A stretch of DNA of 64,000 nt. Origin: Cryptomeria japonica (lineage: Eukaryota; Streptophyta; Pinopsida; Cupressales; Cupressaceae). Below, piece after piece: positions 34,539-46,890 of this stretch (its first letter is position 1; each line of letters starts with the position of its first letter). The stretch spans positions 400,487,889 to 400,551,888 of the forward strand of contig NC_081408.1 in NCBI RefSeq assembly GCF_030272615.1, given 5' to 3'. The notes under the pieces were generated by a model. It was given only the letters and a program-made list of their open reading frames with translations, had not been told where the DNA came from and did not search any database. The translations under genes were made by a program, and so were the position numbers.

Positions 34539-35460
34539 ATGATGAAGAGGAAAGGTCCAAAGTTCAATAGAGAAAATTTTAGTATATGGAAAGACAGAAT
34601 GAAGATATACATCAGAAGCATGGGTGCTCAACACTGGAGTTATGTTGAGAATGCCTATGTTGCTCCTACCAGTACTCTCACCGATGACCAAAAGAGAGAG
34701 ATGCAGGAGAATGGGCAAGTAATGGAAGCCCTAATTAGTAGTTTATCTGACATTGAGTTTATTGATGTCCAAGATAAGGTAAATCCCAAAGAGGTATGGG
34801 ATACTCTTGAAAATATCTATGGCGGTGATGAGCATGTAAAACAAGCTAAGGAAGAAAGCCTTACAGGGAAGTTTGAAGACATGCGGATGGTTGAAGGTGA
34901 GACCATTCAACAGTATGGAATAAGAATCAAAACCGTTATTGGAGATATCAAGAGTGCACGTGGCAAAATAGAAGATTCCACTGTGGTGAGAAAAGTCTTG
35001 AGATCCTTATTACCGGTCTATGCAATAAGGGTTGTTGTTATTTAGGAGTTGAGATCAATAGACAAGACTAAGGTATCCCTAGACTCCATCATTGCAAAGT
35101 TGACAGCCTATGAGCTAAACAGTTTTGATGGTAGTGTTCAAAAGATTGAATCAGCTTTTAAAGCTTCTGTTGTACCATCCAGAAAAGGAAAAGAAGCTAG
35201 CACTAGTGGTGAACCAAGATAGATCAGAGAAATGGATGATGAAGAGATTCTGATGGCATTTGAAGCTCTTCTTTCCAGGAAACTTCCTAAAGGAACCAGC
35301 AAATATAAAGGTAAGCTCCCTTTGAAATGCTTTTCTTGTAACCGGATAGGACATATTGATGTAAACTCTCCTAATGGTGACAACAAGGACAAACTTGAAA
35401 GGTTCAAGAAATTCAAAGGAGGAAATCGGAGAAACTATTTTGTGGTAGTTGATGAAGGTG
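34539..35460 (+). pseudogene. Sirevirus-like gag
   Basis: The ATG at 34539 starts KRKGPKFNRENFSIWKDRM, the usual Copia gag N-terminus. The central KEVWDTLENIYGG block of the UBN2-type domain follows, then the zinc knuckle CFSCNRIGHIDVNSP, in which the last Cys is lost. Two in-frame TAG codons (VVI-stop-ELRS and EPR-stop-IREM) fit former Gln codons. A frameshift near 35460 moves the frame to the pol region. Confidence 0.88.
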
Positions 35461-38400
35461 TCAGGATGAGGAATCAGAAGATGAAGAAAATAAAGATATT
35501 GTGTTTATTGTTGTCAAGGAAGATGTGTCAGACAAGAAGGCTCTTGTCTCCTAGTTTGATAATTCCAATGAGTGGATTATTGATAGTGGCTATTCTCACC
35601 ATATGACTGGTGACCGGAGCAAGTTTCTATCCTTGGAAGAGTATGATGGTGGCGTGGTTTGCTTTGGAAATGATGCACCATGCATGGTCAAAGGAAGAGG
35701 GTCCATCTCTCTGAATGGAAAGAGTAGTGCTGACAATGTGTATTGGGTTGATGGTCTCAGACACAACCTTCTGAGTGTTGCCCAGCTGAATGATAGTGGT
35801 CTCACTCTAGAATTCAAGAATGGAGTGTGTAGAATCAAAGGAAAGAATGGTGAATTGGTGGCCACCAACATGCAGACCAAAGGTAATCTATTTCAGCTGA
35901 ATGCAAATATAAGTACATGTCTTATGGCTAAATTTGATGATAGCTGGATATGGCATACGAGACTCTGCCATGTAAACTTTGATAACATTGTGAAGGCCAA
36001 TAAGATCAAGGCAATTAGAGGGTTGTCGGTGCTAAGAAAACCGGACAATACCTTGTGCAGAGAATGTCAGTTGGGGAAAATGTCTTCCTCAACCTTTAAA
36101 GGTAAACCTTTCACTACTGACAATTTGCTTGATCTTGTGCATACTGATTTGTGTGGTCCTATGAAAACTAGGAGTGTAAAGGGTAATAGGTACTTCATGA
36201 TTCCCACTGATGACTACTCAAGAATGATGTGGGTCACATTCTTGAAAGATAAGTCTAAAGCTTTTGTAAAGTTCAAAGCTTTCAGAGCATTAGTGGAGAA
36301 GGAAAGCGATAAAAGGATCAAGTGCCTGAGAATTGATCAAGGAGGGGAATTCACTTCCGGTGAATTCAACAAGTATTGTGAAGAACATGGCATCAAGAGG
36401 CAACTGTCTGCCCCTCGGATTCCATAGTAGAATGGCCTAGCAAAGAGGAATAACCAGACTGTGGTTGAAGCAGCTAGAACCATGTTGATTCAAGGAAAGG
36501 TAGCTCACACCTTTTGGAGAAAGGTGGTGAGCACTGTAGTCTACACAATGAACCGTGTACTCATCAAGAAAGGTAAGGATAAAACACCTTATGAGTATTG
36601 GACCGGTACGACACCTGTGGTTAGCTACTTTAGAGTGTTTGGTAGCAAATGTTACATCAAGAGGAGCGAACACCAGAGCAAATTTGATGCGAAATGTGAT
36701 GAGGGAATATTCCTAGGGTATTCCACCAAGAGCAAAGCTCTCAAGTGTTTCAATATTAGGACTCAGAGAATTATGGAAAGCATCAATGTAAGAGTTGATG
36801 AAACCTCTGAGAAAACTGAGGAAACCGGCAGTGAGCAAGCGGTAAATGAACCGGTTGTAACCTTCTAGGAACCGGTTGTCAGTCAACCAAGTACCAATAA
36901 TAGCGTTCCTACACCGGTAGATGTAGATGTTGATACTGATGGAGATGAGGATGAAGAAGAAAAGCAAGAGGAATCTATTAAGACCATTCCTCAGTATGTC
37001 AAGTTGAATCATGATCCTAAGCAGATCATAGCAGATAAGGATGTAGGAATCCTTACAAGAAGAAAGGTCAGAGAAAACTCATGTATGATCTCTGAATTTG
37101 AGCCTAAATCATTCAAAGAGGCACATAAAGATGAAGACTGGATCAAGGCAATGGAAGAGGAACTTGACCAGATAGAGAAAAATGGTATATGGTCTTTGGG
37201 ACCCAGATCGGAGCATAAAAATGTCATTGGTACCAAATGGGTTTTCAGAAATAAGTTGAATGAGGATGGCATAGTGATTAGACTGGTGTGCAAAGGATAT
37301 GCCCAAGAAGAAGGAGAAGACTATGAAGAAACCTTTGCTCCTGTAGCCAGATTGGAAGGAGTTTCTATGCTTCTTGCATATGCAGCTTTTAAAGGATTCA
37401 AAGTATATCAAACGGATGTAAAATCTACATTTCTAAATGATGTACTTGAAGAGGAAGTGTATATAGAGCAACCGGATGAGTTTGCCCTATCTGAAGACAG
37501 TGACATGGTGTGTAGGCTACATAAAGCCTTATATGGTCTAAAGCAGGCACCTAGAGCATGGTATGAACGTCTGCATTCCCATCTTGTGAAGATTGGATTT
37601 GAGAGACCAAGTGAAGATATCAATATCTACTTGAAGTCTGAAGGAGATCATATCCTTATCTGTGAGGTATTTGTTGATGACATTATCTTTGGTGGAGATG
37701 ACAAGATGAGTCATGAGTTTGCAGATGAGATGAAGAAAGAGTTATTAAGTTCTTCATTGGACTTCAGATCTAGTAGATGAGAGATGGAATCTTTATCACT
37801 CAGTCCAAGTATGTCAAAGAGGTGTTGAAGACCTTTGGCATGGAAGATAGAAAACCGGTTGGTACACCGATGGTGACCAGTTGTAAATTATCCAAAGAGG
37901 ATGACTCGGCATTGGTTGATGAGAAGGAATACTGATCAATGATTGGTAAGTTGCATTATGTAGTGCATAGTAGACTAGATATTGTACATGTAGTTGGTAT
38001 TACTGCAAGGTTTCAAAAAAGCCCAAGAGAATCCCACTTGGTTGCAGTCAAGCGGATTCTTAGGTATCTAAAGGGAACTATTGATTATGGATTGTGGTAT
38101 CCATATAGCAAGGACTTCAACTTGAAAGTATTCACAGATGTTGATTGGGCAGGTAATGTAGATGACCAAAAGAGTACAACCGGTGGTGCATTCTTTCTTG
38201 GTGGTAGACTGGTCTCATGGATGAGTAAGAAGCAGAGTTGTATCTCTCAGTCTACAGCAGAAGCAGAGTATGTTGCAGCTTTCATTAACTGCACTCAAAC
38301 TATTTGGATGAAGCATGTATTAAATGGCTTCAAAGTTCCTGTATCTAAACTGGTAAGTATATTTTGTGACAATACTAGTGCAATTAACATCTCCAAGAAT

Positions 38401-38589
38401 CTAGTTTTACATTCAAGAACCAAGCACTTTGAGCTTAAGTATCATTTCTTAAGGGAAAACATTCAAAACAAAGAGATTGCACTGGAGCATGTCTCCAGTA
38501 AGGAGCAGTTAGCAGACATATTCACCAAGCCTCTCCCAAAGGCTACATTTATGTACTTAAGAGGTGAATTAGGGGTGTTGCCCCTTTAG
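35461..38589 (+). pseudogene. Sirevirus-like pol: protease, integrase, RT, RNase H
   Basis: Protease WIIDSGYSHHMTGD is followed by integrase (HTRLCHVNF, CRECQLGKM, HTDLCGPM, RIDQGGEF, where the family usually has SDNGGEF). Two consecutive TAG codons sit at the place of the usual P-Q-Q-N-G-x-x-E-R motif. Next come RT ([61 protein letters not shown]) and RNase H (FTDVDWAGNVDDQKSTTGG, FCDNTSAINISKN, ADIFTKPLPK). A short deletion near 37740 removes part of the RT after DEMKKE and shifts the frame. Two further adjacent TAG codons follow near 37773, and one TGA replaces Arg at KEY-stop-SMIG. Confidence 0.9.
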
Positions 38590-38679
38590 GAGATGAACTA
38601 AAGCTATATGCTCCACATCAGTCAGGTATTGCATAGTCAAATTTTTCTTCAGGATTGATGTGTTGAAGGATGCTACTCC

Positions 38680-38846
38680 TCAGGGGGAGCAGCATAATGG
38701 AACAGGGAAGCTTGTGCCTCCACTTTGGCATTGTTGTCAAAGGGGGAGAGAAAGAGAAGCAGAGAAGATATCTGCAGAAATTGGGGGAGAAGATGTGAAG
38801 CGAAGAGATATCTTTGTATATTGCCATCAATGCCAAATGGGGAGAT
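38680..38846 (+). promoter_or_regulatory. Repeated polypurine tracts before the 3' LTR
   Basis: Tracts with agggggag or tgggggag occur at about 38682, 38740 and 38784, with a final aaatggggagat against the LTR. This is the Sirevirus-type arrangement. Confidence 0.7.
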
Positions 38847-40334
38847 TGTTGACATTATGTGAACCGGTATGAGGACATAATGACATTGTATGTTGTCATT
38901 GATGTCAATATGCTGAAGAGGAGAGAACTGGTATAAATGAGAACCGATATAACACTATGAACCAACATTTGTGCCAAAGTAAAGCGGTGTGTTTGCTTAA
39001 GGTGAGCCGGCATGTGGTTATGGGAACCGGCACATGGAAGCTTTGTATGACTACCGGTTGGTAGTCACAACTTCAGGGTTTCCGATTGAAGTGTCTCAAG
39101 CCTATGTGACTCAATCAGTGACTTTGTGTGATGAGTTAGCATTGTAATGAAGAACAGTTCATGGTGCCACATCAGCCTTGTGCGCGTGAAGGATCTTGCA
39201 TGAAGGAGATTATTCCTATCTACCTTGGGAATGTGCGAAGTCTGTGAACGGTGATAACGTGTGATGGGTTATTAGCCACCATGAAATCAATGGAAAATGA
39301 ATGATGGAGAATGTCTTGAGATTGGATCAAGACTATCGCATTTAATGCAGTGTGCTTAACGGTCAGGATTGAACCGTTTGAATTCGTTAACCTAATAGGT
39401 TTAGGGTTTAGGGTTTAAGGCTTAGGCTACCGACCTATCTATTTTCCTATAAGGTCAATGTTGTGTTTCTTTCTGAGGTTGTTGGCAAAAGTTATGTGTA
39501 TATCCAAGAGAAGAGATATGTGATTCTTGCCAGACCAGAGGAGAGAAGTGATACCTACATAGTGTAAGTGCAGAAGGTGAAGAGGAGCTAAAGTGGATCT
39601 ACATTGGCATTGAGTGTTGTTAACAGATCATTGTAATACCTGTTGATCTCTAACCACCTCAACACTTTGTAAATCCCTTAATAGGGTAACTTTAACCAGC
39701 TTGCTATAAATCCTTTAACATGGTGACTCAAAACTATTGAGTTCTTGAAATCCTCTAATAAGGTAACCTTTAACAGGGTTTAACCCTTAACCGGGTATTC
39801 TAGCCATCCCTTAACCGGGTGATCCCTAATAGGATCGGTTCCTAAAAGAACCTATTGTATCTATCTTTAACCAGATAAGGCTCCTAATAGAGCGAACTTC
39901 TAAAGAGTTCAAATACAGCTTGTGGGTATTCATCCCCACCATGGTTTTTTCCCAGTTGGGTTTCCACATGAAAAATATGTGTGTCAGATGTGATGCCTTT
40001 TTCATGTGATGGAATGTTATTTTCTGTCAAGCAGTAAATCATGTTGATCTAGCTGCTTATATATCTTTTGATGATAGATTACATGTTCATGCACTAGGGT
40101 GAAATGGAAATGAAGTGTTAGAATGTATGAAAAGATAAGTGTCAACCGGTTTATGCTTGTCTCAGTTATTCTGGGTTTTGTCGGTTGTACTCTGTTTAAG
40201 ACTGGTGTTAATGTTTGTCTGTCAAAGCACAGTGTCTGCTGACAAACTGGTTTAGGATTGTTTTTTTGTCTGTACTGATTCACCCCCCCCTCTCAGTACC
40301 GGTTTGGTACTATCCGTTCATCATTGAGTTATCA
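38847..40334 (+). repeat. 3' LTR of the Sirevirus-like Copia
   Basis: It is 1488 bp and collinear with the 5' LTR. An additional 133 bp at 39325-39457 contains gtttagggtttagggttt at about 39399-39416, which matches the plant telomere unit. It ends gagttatca before catta. Confidence 0.9.
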
Positions 40335-40339
40335 CATTA
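40335..40339. repeat. Target duplication catta (right)
   Basis: It is an exact copy of 33110-33114. Confidence 0.85.
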
Positions 40340-41843
40340 GACACCATCCAATGGTATAATGTCTTCAGCCTTCCCAAGGCTTGGTATCCTTCCCAAGGAT
40401 CTATTTCAAAAAGACAACTCACAAATGACAAGGAGTCTTCTACTCCTACTAACTCAACCCCTCCAACCAAGAACACCTAATAACCCCAAACCCTTAGCAA
40501 TTAGAATCTTTTGCTCAAATAGTGAAGTCTGACATTTATGGATGAAACATCATATGATACAAGGCATTTTCATTGACTTGGACCTCTTGATCAGGTTCTG
40601 CAAGACCCCCAGTGTCTTTTACCCTTAGAGACCTAGTAAGGGCTACAAGCAATTAGTCTTCCTAATTGGGTTTTCGCACAATCTCTTCCAATATTCCTTA
40701 ACAACCCCTAAAATAAATCATATATTTTGATTCCCTTAGAGGCTTCACACTTTGGCATCTGGGTTTTGTGTTTAAGAGGTATGTCCACACTACCCCTAAT
40801 TAGGCCTCTCTAGCCGGTATTGGAGGTTTGACACTAAAAGTCTTAACTAGTCACATTGGAAGGAATATTTGGAACTTATCAGAGGTCTTCACACATTCAA
40901 GGGTTCCTCCCATGCCAATTTTACTCACCCTTCAATCTGATGTCCAAGGGTTTGATCCACTTCTTCTACTACATAGGCTTGCCACATAAGAGATGTCAAG
41001 CCTAGGGCATCATCTTAAAAATAAAAAATGATACTTATTGCCTCCCAAACCACTTGGAACACTTAATATACAATCCAATTCAATATTCCCCAAGGTTTCA
41101 GGCCATTCCCATGGCGGAATGTTGAATTGTGACCCTTTTTGCATCAAAACCCTGGTTTTAAGGGTTTCTTAGGTCAGTGATAAATAAAATGCTCTAACTT
41201 TCAAACCAAAGAGTTTCAAGAACTCAAACCAATGCCAAAAGAAATATGATTCATAGCCTCAACTTGTCATGCTCTTAATTCCTACAAATCATCCTTACAA
41301 ATCTATACAAAGTGCATAAAACACAAGGAAAATAGAGTAAATAACAGTTTCAATTTGATTTGGGAACAAGAATTTCATCACAAACTTCTCTCTACCTATT
41401 AGCATAGTTCCTCGAGCGTATACCATGCCAAGGAACTCCTCCAAACACCCCGCAATGTGTACATTCAACCAAGTAACCGTTGGGCAACCAAAAATGCAAA
41501 AACTTGACAAAGTTGCTCATGACAACATTGCAACTTTTGACCATTATGACAATTTGGCTCTTGCCTTCACACCAGAAGGGAAAGATTGAACACACAACAT
41601 ATCTAAGACTCCTAAATACAAAAAACACAAATAAAATGCCGATATAAGGCTTTGGATCAAATTTACACATCTTGGAGCCTTATGGCTTATTACATTATCT
41701 TAAGACCACCATGGACATCACCATGGATCAACAAGGAACAACACACATCCTACCACAAAATATCACCATGGATCAGCACACATCCTAATGATGCAAACTT
41801 GTATCCTAGTGCCCCTGCACCATACTCCTCGGGATAGGGAAAC
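40340..41843. other. Non-coding stretch, probably chromovirus LTR plus an older junction
   Basis: No coding frame is convincing on either strand. The chromovirus to the right reads leftward, so its 3' LTR should lie here. A short repeat, tcaccatggatca with acacatccta, occurs twice between 41717 and 41787. I could not fix the LTR edges. Confidence 0.35.
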
Positions 41844-44278
41844 TCAAGTCCCTTGAGTTGCTAACTGGGTGACTATGGTTCCATGCTTGATGATATCACC
41901 TTCAGACATCCATGTAGCTTCAGATTCAGGAATCCCCTTCTATTTGAGCATGTAGTCCTTGTACACTCCTTTTCTGGTTTGTTTGATCACCTTGGAGTCA
42001 AGAATGCACTCCAATTCCAATGGCTTGCTAAGGGGAAGATCCTTCATCCAATCTACATCCTCTTCCACAAGAGATGAATCAGGTGTTGCATCAGTTAAAG
42101 ACCCCTTGAAAGTTTTCATATCACACACATTGAAGATGGGAGATATTCCCAAATCAGGTGTAAGTTCAACTTCATATGCATTGTTGCCAAATTTGTGAAC
42201 AACCCGAAGAGGACCTATTTTCTTCATGAGTAGTTTGGAGGGTTGGCCCTTAGGTAGTCTCTATTTTCTTAGGTAGGCCATCACTAAAACCCCTACTTTG
42301 AACTGAACATCTCTCCTCTTAACATATGCTCTGAGTTTGTACTTTTCAGCACTTTGTTGAAGTGAAGATTTTACTTGATCATGAATCTATTTCATAGTGA
42401 TGGCAAAGTCTTCTCCTTGGGCACTCCTTTTGTCCATTCCTCTAAGATCTCTGAGTTCAAGTATCCCTCTAGGATGTAATCCATACATAACCTCAAATGG
42501 ACTCCTCCCTGTACTCCTATTGACTGAATCAGTGTATGCATATTTAGCTTGGCCAATCACCAAGTTCCAACCTTGTCCATGTTTCTTGGTAAGGCATCTA
42601 AGGAGATTGCCAAGAGATCTATTAACCACCTCAATTTGTCCATCAGTCTAAGGGTGGTATGTGGAAAAAAAAGACAGATTGGTACCCAATTTCTTCCAGA
42701 GAGTCCTTCAAAAATGACCTACAAACTTGGAGTCTCTATTAGTGACAATATTGAGAGGCAAACCATGTATCCTTACAACTTCTTTGAAAAACATACCTGC
42801 AATATGAGATGCATCATTTGTGCATTTACATGGCACACAATGTGCCATCCTACTAAACCTATCAACAATTACAAAGACACTATCAAACCCCCTAGGAGTT
42901 TTGGGCAAACTGAGTACAAAATCCATACTAAGGCTTTCCCAAGGCCTAGTAGGAATCAGTAAAGGTTGATATAATCCAACATTAGTTGAAACACCTTTTG
43001 CCCTTTGACAAATAGGACAATGCTCAACAAATATTCTTACTTTTTCTTGCATCTTAGGCCAAAAGTAAAACCTTGATACCTGCTCCAAGGTCTTATCCAA
43101 ACCAAAATGGCCTCCAAGGCTACTACTGTGCTTCTCCCTAATGGTATTCTCCCTCATCGAACAATGAGGAATGCATAGTTGATGCCCCTTGAAGAGAAAT
43201 CCATCCTACAACATGAAATCAAGAAACTCAACATGAAAAGAGTTAGCAAACTTAGTACATACATCATATGTATCTTTAAATATTTATCTTCCTTGTACAT
43301 GGCTTTAAGAGAATCAACACCAATGCTTTGCAACTGAATTTCTTGGACAGTGAGGATTCTTCTGCTCAAAGCATCTACAACCTTGTTAGACACACACTTC
43401 TTATGTTTGATGGTGAATGTGTAAGGTTGGAGTTGTTCAACCCAATTGATGTGCCTTTGATTCAACTTCTCCTGTCCATTAAGAAAACTCAATGCATGGT
43501 TATCAGTATAAAAAATGAACTCCTTTGGAAGAAGGTAATGATGCCACTTTTTGAGTACTTGCACCATTACATAGAGCTCCAAATCATAGGTTGAATACAT
43601 TTGCTTAGCCTCATTCAACTTCTTTGAAAAGAATACCCCTAGATGTCCTTCTTGGCTAAGGACTACACCTATTGCCTGTTTGCTTACATCACATTCAACT
43701 GTAAAAAGTTGATCAAAGTTAGGGAGTCTCAGGTGGGAAGTTTTGCAACCTTCCTCTTCAAAATCTCAAATCTTTGGGATGCCTTCTCTATCCATTCAAA
43801 CCTGCATTTGATTCATCCTTTTATAGTGTCGAGAATAGGAGCACAAACATGACTAAAACCTTTCATGAACTTTCTATAAAAAGAAGTCAATCCATGAAAT
43901 ATCCTAACATCACCTACTATCCTAGGTGTAGGCCAATTGATAATAGCATCAACCTTTGAAGGATCCATTTTCAAACATCCACTAGAAACCACAAAGCCTA
44001 GATAAACCAATTCATTTTTTATGAATTCACACTTCTCTAGATTGATTACCAATTTCTCCTCATGAAGCTTCCTCAAAACTTGATCCAAATGCTTCAAATG
44101 TTCTTCCTTGGACTTGCTAAACACCAAGATTTCATCAAGATAAACAATAACAAATATTCCAATAAATTCAACCAATACCTCATTCATGAGGCACATAACG
44201 GTACTTGGTGCATTTGTGAGCCCAAATGGCATCACCATCCACTCATATAAGCCCTCATTTTTTTAAAAGGTTGTTTTT
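41844..44278 (-). pseudogene. Chromovirus pol, 3' half: RT end, RNase H, integrase, chromodomain
   Basis: From high to low coordinates: RT from MVMPFGLTNAPSTVM with VYLDEIL, where Glu replaces the second catalytic Asp of YLDD; RNase H with FYTDNHALSFL and SNKVVDALSRR; integrase zinc finger HFGLDKTLEQ..CPICQRAKG and core DFVLSLPKT..VTNRDSKFVGHF; C-terminal GNNAYEVELTPDLGISPIFNV; and a chromodomain with RKGVYKDYMLK-stop-KGIPESEATW. Stops include TAG at HP-stop-TDGQ, MK-stop-IHD, RK-stop-RLPKG and the chromodomain Trp. The chromodomain would steer integration into heterochromatin. The first half is at 62505-64000. Confidence 0.9.
44274..44278. repeat. Probable target duplication of the Tat-like element (left)
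   Basis: ttttt here matches ttttc at 62505-62509 in four of five bases. The mismatch is C to T. The edge is uncertain by two bases because the LTR starts in a tg repeat. Confidence 0.5.
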
Positions 44279-45422
44279 TGTGTGTGTGAAAAAGTAAAAT
44301 AAGTCTGATAGTTGCAAGCACAACACTTCAATTAAGTCATTACATGTATGGTTAGACAGATATAAGCATGAATATGAAAACCATTACAAATCAATTAATT
44401 GCTTTCTAAAAGACGCGAGTATAAGATTTCTCTCATATTTTTATAAGCAATACCAGTGACTAGACTACACCAAGATGGAGGATTTAATCTATATGAGCAT
44501 GAGATTAAGCTAAATGGATGCAAGATGGATGAATAATTCAAGCAATATAGATTCAAGCAATCATGGAATAAACTAAATATGCAAAAAGCTAAACTAAGAT
44601 GCAATAATCTCAAAAAGCAAGCACAATATATTCAATGACTCCAGAGTGAGAAGTGTATAATAATAAATCTCCAGGGTGATTTGAATGAGAGCTAAAGGCT
44701 GAATTTATAGAGAATTACAAGAGAGATCAAGAAAAAACACAATTTAGGATAATTGAAATAATTGAGAAATCAGATTCAGTTAACCTTAAGATAGATTCCA
44801 ATTATAGTTTAATTGAAATGCATTTAAATAAGAAGTTCAAGTTGCATTAGAAATAAGAATTAATTAATTCCATGCATTTGTGATAAAAATAGATAATTAT
44901 TTGATTTATTCAAGAAAAGAGTCTTTTCAATGCAACTGAACTTCTTTTTTTGAAAAGCTTTGAGTTCCAATTTTAGAGAAAGCAATTAAATTCCTTTTAT
45001 TTGCTTTTCTGGTTTCAAGTTAATCTCAATTTAGAAAAAGAAATAATATCTCAAGTTTGATTTCTCTCAATTCAAATCTTTTATTTTATTTTCAATTTAA
45101 CTCTTGCTTTATGATTAATTCCTCTTTTGTAATAAATTAATTCTTTTTTTATGATTAAATGGCAAATTTATTAATTAATTAAATATGCAAGGATATTTAA
45201 TAAATTAAATAGGATAATTGATCAAAATTATATTCTTGGAATGATTTAATTAACTAAATAAATATTTAATTAATATTGAGTATTTGATTTGCCATATGAC
45301 ATTTGATGATTAAAGAATTAATAATGTGCTCAAGATTGATTTAATTGCCTTTGGTTAGGACCTTGGTGATGTTATTGAGATTAGGGGCCCATGGTTTAGG
45401 TGACCATTTTTAGGGTATTACA
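44279..45422 (-). repeat. LTR A (3' LTR) of the Tat-like element
   Basis: It runs tgtgtgtgaaaaag to gggtattaca on the plus strand, about 1144 bp, AT-rich, and very close to 61363-62504. Confidence 0.88.
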
Positions 45423-45440
45423 TTTGCCCCTTTTTGAATT
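45423..45440 (-). promoter_or_regulatory. Polypurine tract of the Tat-like element
   Basis: The minus strand reads aaaaaggggcaaa directly against LTR A, as expected for the plus-strand primer. Confidence 0.75.
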
Positions 45441-45479
45441 AATGTGCAACCAACGCATTGGTTCAAAGAATAGTTGATG

Positions 45480-46040
45480 TGTCTAGGAGATACTAGTTCT
45501 GAACTTGATCGATCATGAACCAGATGAAGAGCGAGGTGTTTACCTTGATTTGAAGCGATGAAGGTGAATAGAGTTGATTAAAGAGAAACTAATCCCGTAC
45601 TTTATTGAACTAGGAATGATAGAGAGTGAAGATACCGAACTTGAACTTGATTGATCAAGAAGCGGATCTTACTGATATAGAACTTGATTGATCTAGACAT
45701 AGTGAGCGAAGATAAAATCAGTCTTGAACTTGATGGATCAAGACACAATGAGCGAAGATAAACTATCCAGCTTGATTTGATGCGATGAAATTGAACACCT
45801 GCTTAGATTGAGTGTTTGATTAAAGATACTCTTTAAACTTTTGATTGAGTTTAAATGAATAATCAGCTTGATGAAAAGTGATGAAACTGATTAACGTTAA
45901 GAATTTGATTCAGATAAAGACAAATATTAGCTTGATTTGAAGTGATGAAACTGATATGCCCCTAGCAATTGATTTGATTCATATGATCAAGAGATCTCAA
46001 CTTGATATGAAGTGATGAAGCTGAGATACCCCTTAGCAAT
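45480..46040. repeat. Degenerate repeats of cttgatttgaagtgatgaa type
   Basis: Variants of agcttgatttgaagtgatgaaactgat occur near 45551, 45769, 45865, 45929 and 45999. A second word, gaacttgat(t/c)gatcaaga, occurs near 45501, 45640 and 45725. No coding frame is seen from 45440 to about 47040. Confidence 0.65.
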
Positions 46041-46689
46041 AAGACTTTGAAGATGTGAGGTCATAAGGTCGAGAGTATGCCCCCTCGAGAGCGAAATCAA
46101 AAGATAGCGAGGGTACATGATAATTATAGGCAATTGTTAGCGATGATAAGTTATTTGAGCATAAATGATTTAGAGGAATTTTTGAAAATTTGGCGTTGAT
46201 TGATGAGAAATTGAGCCCAAATTGATTTGTAGAATTGAAATTGAGATTCAGAGTTGATTCATTAGAAATTGAGCGCAATTTGAAGAAAGATTGAGCTTTT
46301 AATGAAAAGCGCTAAGTGGTCAAAATTTTGGAACATGACTACCAAAATGATCTCTAATTTCGATTTTGATCCAAAAATGGAATCGAGATGGGCAAATTAG
46401 CTAAGGGTACAATTTTCATGTCCATTGGAGCAAGTTGAAAAATTAGGGTTTTGGCTATATATGGGGTAAAAGTGTCATTTTCAATTCATTTTAACCCTCC
46501 AAGTTTGAAAATTCAAAAATCCTTATGTGAAGAAAAATGGTGGTTCCCACTCATGTGCATCGATTCAAGCACCAGAGATGATATAATCAACCTCGAAACT
46601 ATGAGCCAGCAGTAAGTGCTCGATCTTAAGCCTGTTATTTCATCAATTTTGAATTTTTTTTGTTGATTTTTTGGCATGTAGAAGTCTGG

Positions 46690-46890
46690 AATTCTCGTTT
46701 TGTCGTACGAGACAGGATCCTATCTCATACGACAAACTGATTAAGTTTTTTTTATCATTTAAGGTCATTAGTTTTGTCATACGAATACCTTCAAAAGAGC
46801 CTATTTTGTCATTCTAGGGCTAGTCATGTGTCGTATCAGAGTCTTTTGTCGTACTAGACCAATTCCTTATTCATACAAGTTGCTGCCTCT
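46690..46890. promoter_or_regulatory. Cluster of tgtcgtacga-like words upstream of the antisense ORF
   Basis: tgtcgtacga (46701-46710), catacgacaa, tgtcatacga, tgtcgtatc and tgtcgtacta occur within 170 bp. tcgtacgagacaggat at 46703-46718 recurs with one mismatch at 58769-58784, and gttgctgcct at 46879 recurs at 58701. The role is unknown; listed as a possible cis element. Confidence 0.35.

Larger units (their letters stand above)
33115..40334 (+). mobile_element. Complete Sirevirus-like Copia retrotransposon
   Basis: Two LTRs (33115-34467, 38847-40334), a Met-tRNA primer site, gag, protease, integrase, RT, RNase H and repeated polypurine tracts are all present in the standard Copia order, with perfect catta duplications outside. 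The coding part has two frameshifts and several stops, so it is inactive. It is inserted in the old minus-strand Copia. Confidence 0.92.

Noticed and set aside
39399-39420. Interstitial telomere or chromosome fusion site
   Set aside because: Only two to three tttaggg units are present, inside an LTR. This is too short and clearly part of a retroelement.
40340-41843. Continuation of the old minus-strand Copia (gag and protease)
   Set aside because: Translations show no Copia gag, protease or pre-integrase motif beyond a few ambiguous codons, and chromovirus coding begins at 41844.
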